Shown: piece by piece, positions 63,706-64,000 of the stretch
Numbering within the stretch: the first letter of the stretch is position 1
How the letters are laid out: every line of letters starts with the position of its first letter
DNA from: Streptococcus cristatus ATCC 51100
GTDB taxonomy: Bacteria; Bacillota; Bacilli; Lactobacillales; Streptococcaceae
Assembly: GCF_000222765.1 (NCBI RefSeq)
Contig: NZ_AFUE01000005.1
Coordinates: 124,001-188,000, forward strand
Direction: 5' to 3'
DNA length: 64,000 bases
The notes under the pieces: model-generated
What the model was told of the DNA's origin: nothing
Databases searched by the model: none
Seen by the model: only the letters and a program-made list of their open reading frames with translations
Made by a program: the position numbers and the translations under genes

Positions 63706-64000
63706 TTAGTTCTCCAAATGCCATACTTCGTCATTGTATTGTTGGATTGTACGGTCTGCTGAGAAGAAGCCAGCTTTTGCAATGTTAACGATCACTTTAT
63801 CCAACCATGCATCGCGGTCTTCGTAGTCAGCAAGCATTTGCTCTTTAACTTTGATGTAGTCTTCCAAGTCAAGAAGCGTCATGAACCAGTCTTTGTTGAT
63901 CAATTCGTTGTAAAGACGTTCCAAGCGTTCTTTCTTACCTACTGCAAGAACAGCATCGCTGATGATAAAGTCAACCAACGGTTTGATAGCTGGACGAGCG
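63706..64000 (-). CDS. Glycogen/maltodextrin phosphorylase, C-terminal part
   Basis: The frame is open to the window edge (98 codons present). It encodes RPAIKPLVDFIISDAVLAVG, LLDLEDYIKVKEQMLADYED, WLDKVIVNIAKAGFFSADRTI and YNDEVWHLEN. This is the end of the GT35 alpha-glucan phosphorylase family, which releases glucose-1-phosphate from glycogen or maltodextrin. The family is about 750 residues, so most of the gene, including the pyridoxal-phosphate lysine, lies beyond the window. glgP and malP cannot be separated from this fragment. Confidence 0.92.
   Translation of the reverse strand, partial: ARPAIKPLVDFIISDAVLAVGKKERLERLYNELINKDWFMTLLDLEDYIKVKEQMLADYEDRDAWLDKVIVNIAKAGFFSADRTIQQYNDEVWHLEN

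Noticed and set aside
1-64000. CRISPR array, prophage or complete insertion sequence
   Set aside because: No regularly spaced repeats, phage structural genes or intact transposase were seen. The only IS sequence is the dead IS110 fragment.

Overview
The window is a chromosomal segment of a viridans Streptococcus. Streptococcal signatures include a comG (comY) pilus operon ending in a methyltransferase and ackA, three late-competence (SigX/ComX) boxes, a cpsABCDE capsule head next to nrdG/nrdD, SpxA, a cinA-recA pair and a ccs4-like small competence gene beside cls. The gene order fits the S. sanguinis / S. gordonii / S. cristatus side of the genus, but sequence reading alone cannot fix the species. 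Almost everything is on the minus strand. Plus-strand genes are tRNA-Cys, an RluD-family gene, two membrane-tethered XRE regulators, a broken RDD gene, a LytTR/DUF3021 pair, argS and one small membrane protein.

Layout. 1-6000: tsf (3' end missing), rpsB, tRNA-Cys, nusG, secE, rpmG and pbp2a. 6100-15200: pseudouridine synthase, ackA, the com methyltransferase, comGG to comGA, a DUF1033 gene and a CapA-family gene. 15400-34100: the surface-polysaccharide locus. Transcription starts at cpsA near 34.0 kb and runs leftward through cpsB, cpsC, cpsD, cpsE, a WecG/TagA transferase, LicD, several glycosyltransferases, a damaged wzy, a HAD-containing protein, wzx and a UDP-GlcNAc 2-epimerase. It ends in a graveyard (15.4-18.6 kb) with a duplicated segment, an IS110 remnant and a flippase fragment around one intact glycosyltransferase. 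34300-38400: nrdG, two GNAT genes, a small ORF and nrdD. 38400-49600: a GT-C-like membrane protein, ccs4-like gene, cls, lipoproteins, folC, ireB-yqgF-DUF1292, spx, recA and cinA. 49800-64000: regulators, DNA repair (tag, ruvA, mutL, mutS), argR, argS, nrdI and the 3' end of a glycogen/maltodextrin phosphorylase gene.

The capsule genes are mutually consistent. The epimerase makes UDP-ManNAc, which a WecG/TagA-family enzyme could add to the lipid-linked sugar laid down by CpsE. The other transferases and LicD extend and decorate the unit, Wzx flips it, Wzy polymerises it, and CpsA-D control length and attachment. Two of these genes are not intact reading frames as written. cpsD needs a -1 shift at a dnaX-like A-AAA-AAG site. 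wzy carries two compensating shifts in T-rich runs.

Other points of interest are a five-copy 175-bp structured element with near-perfect terminal inverted repeats, a ComE-like direct repeat in the capsule graveyard, a structured leader before folC, a palindrome on the spx promoter, and a LytTR/DUF3021 regulatory pair with its own candidate operator.
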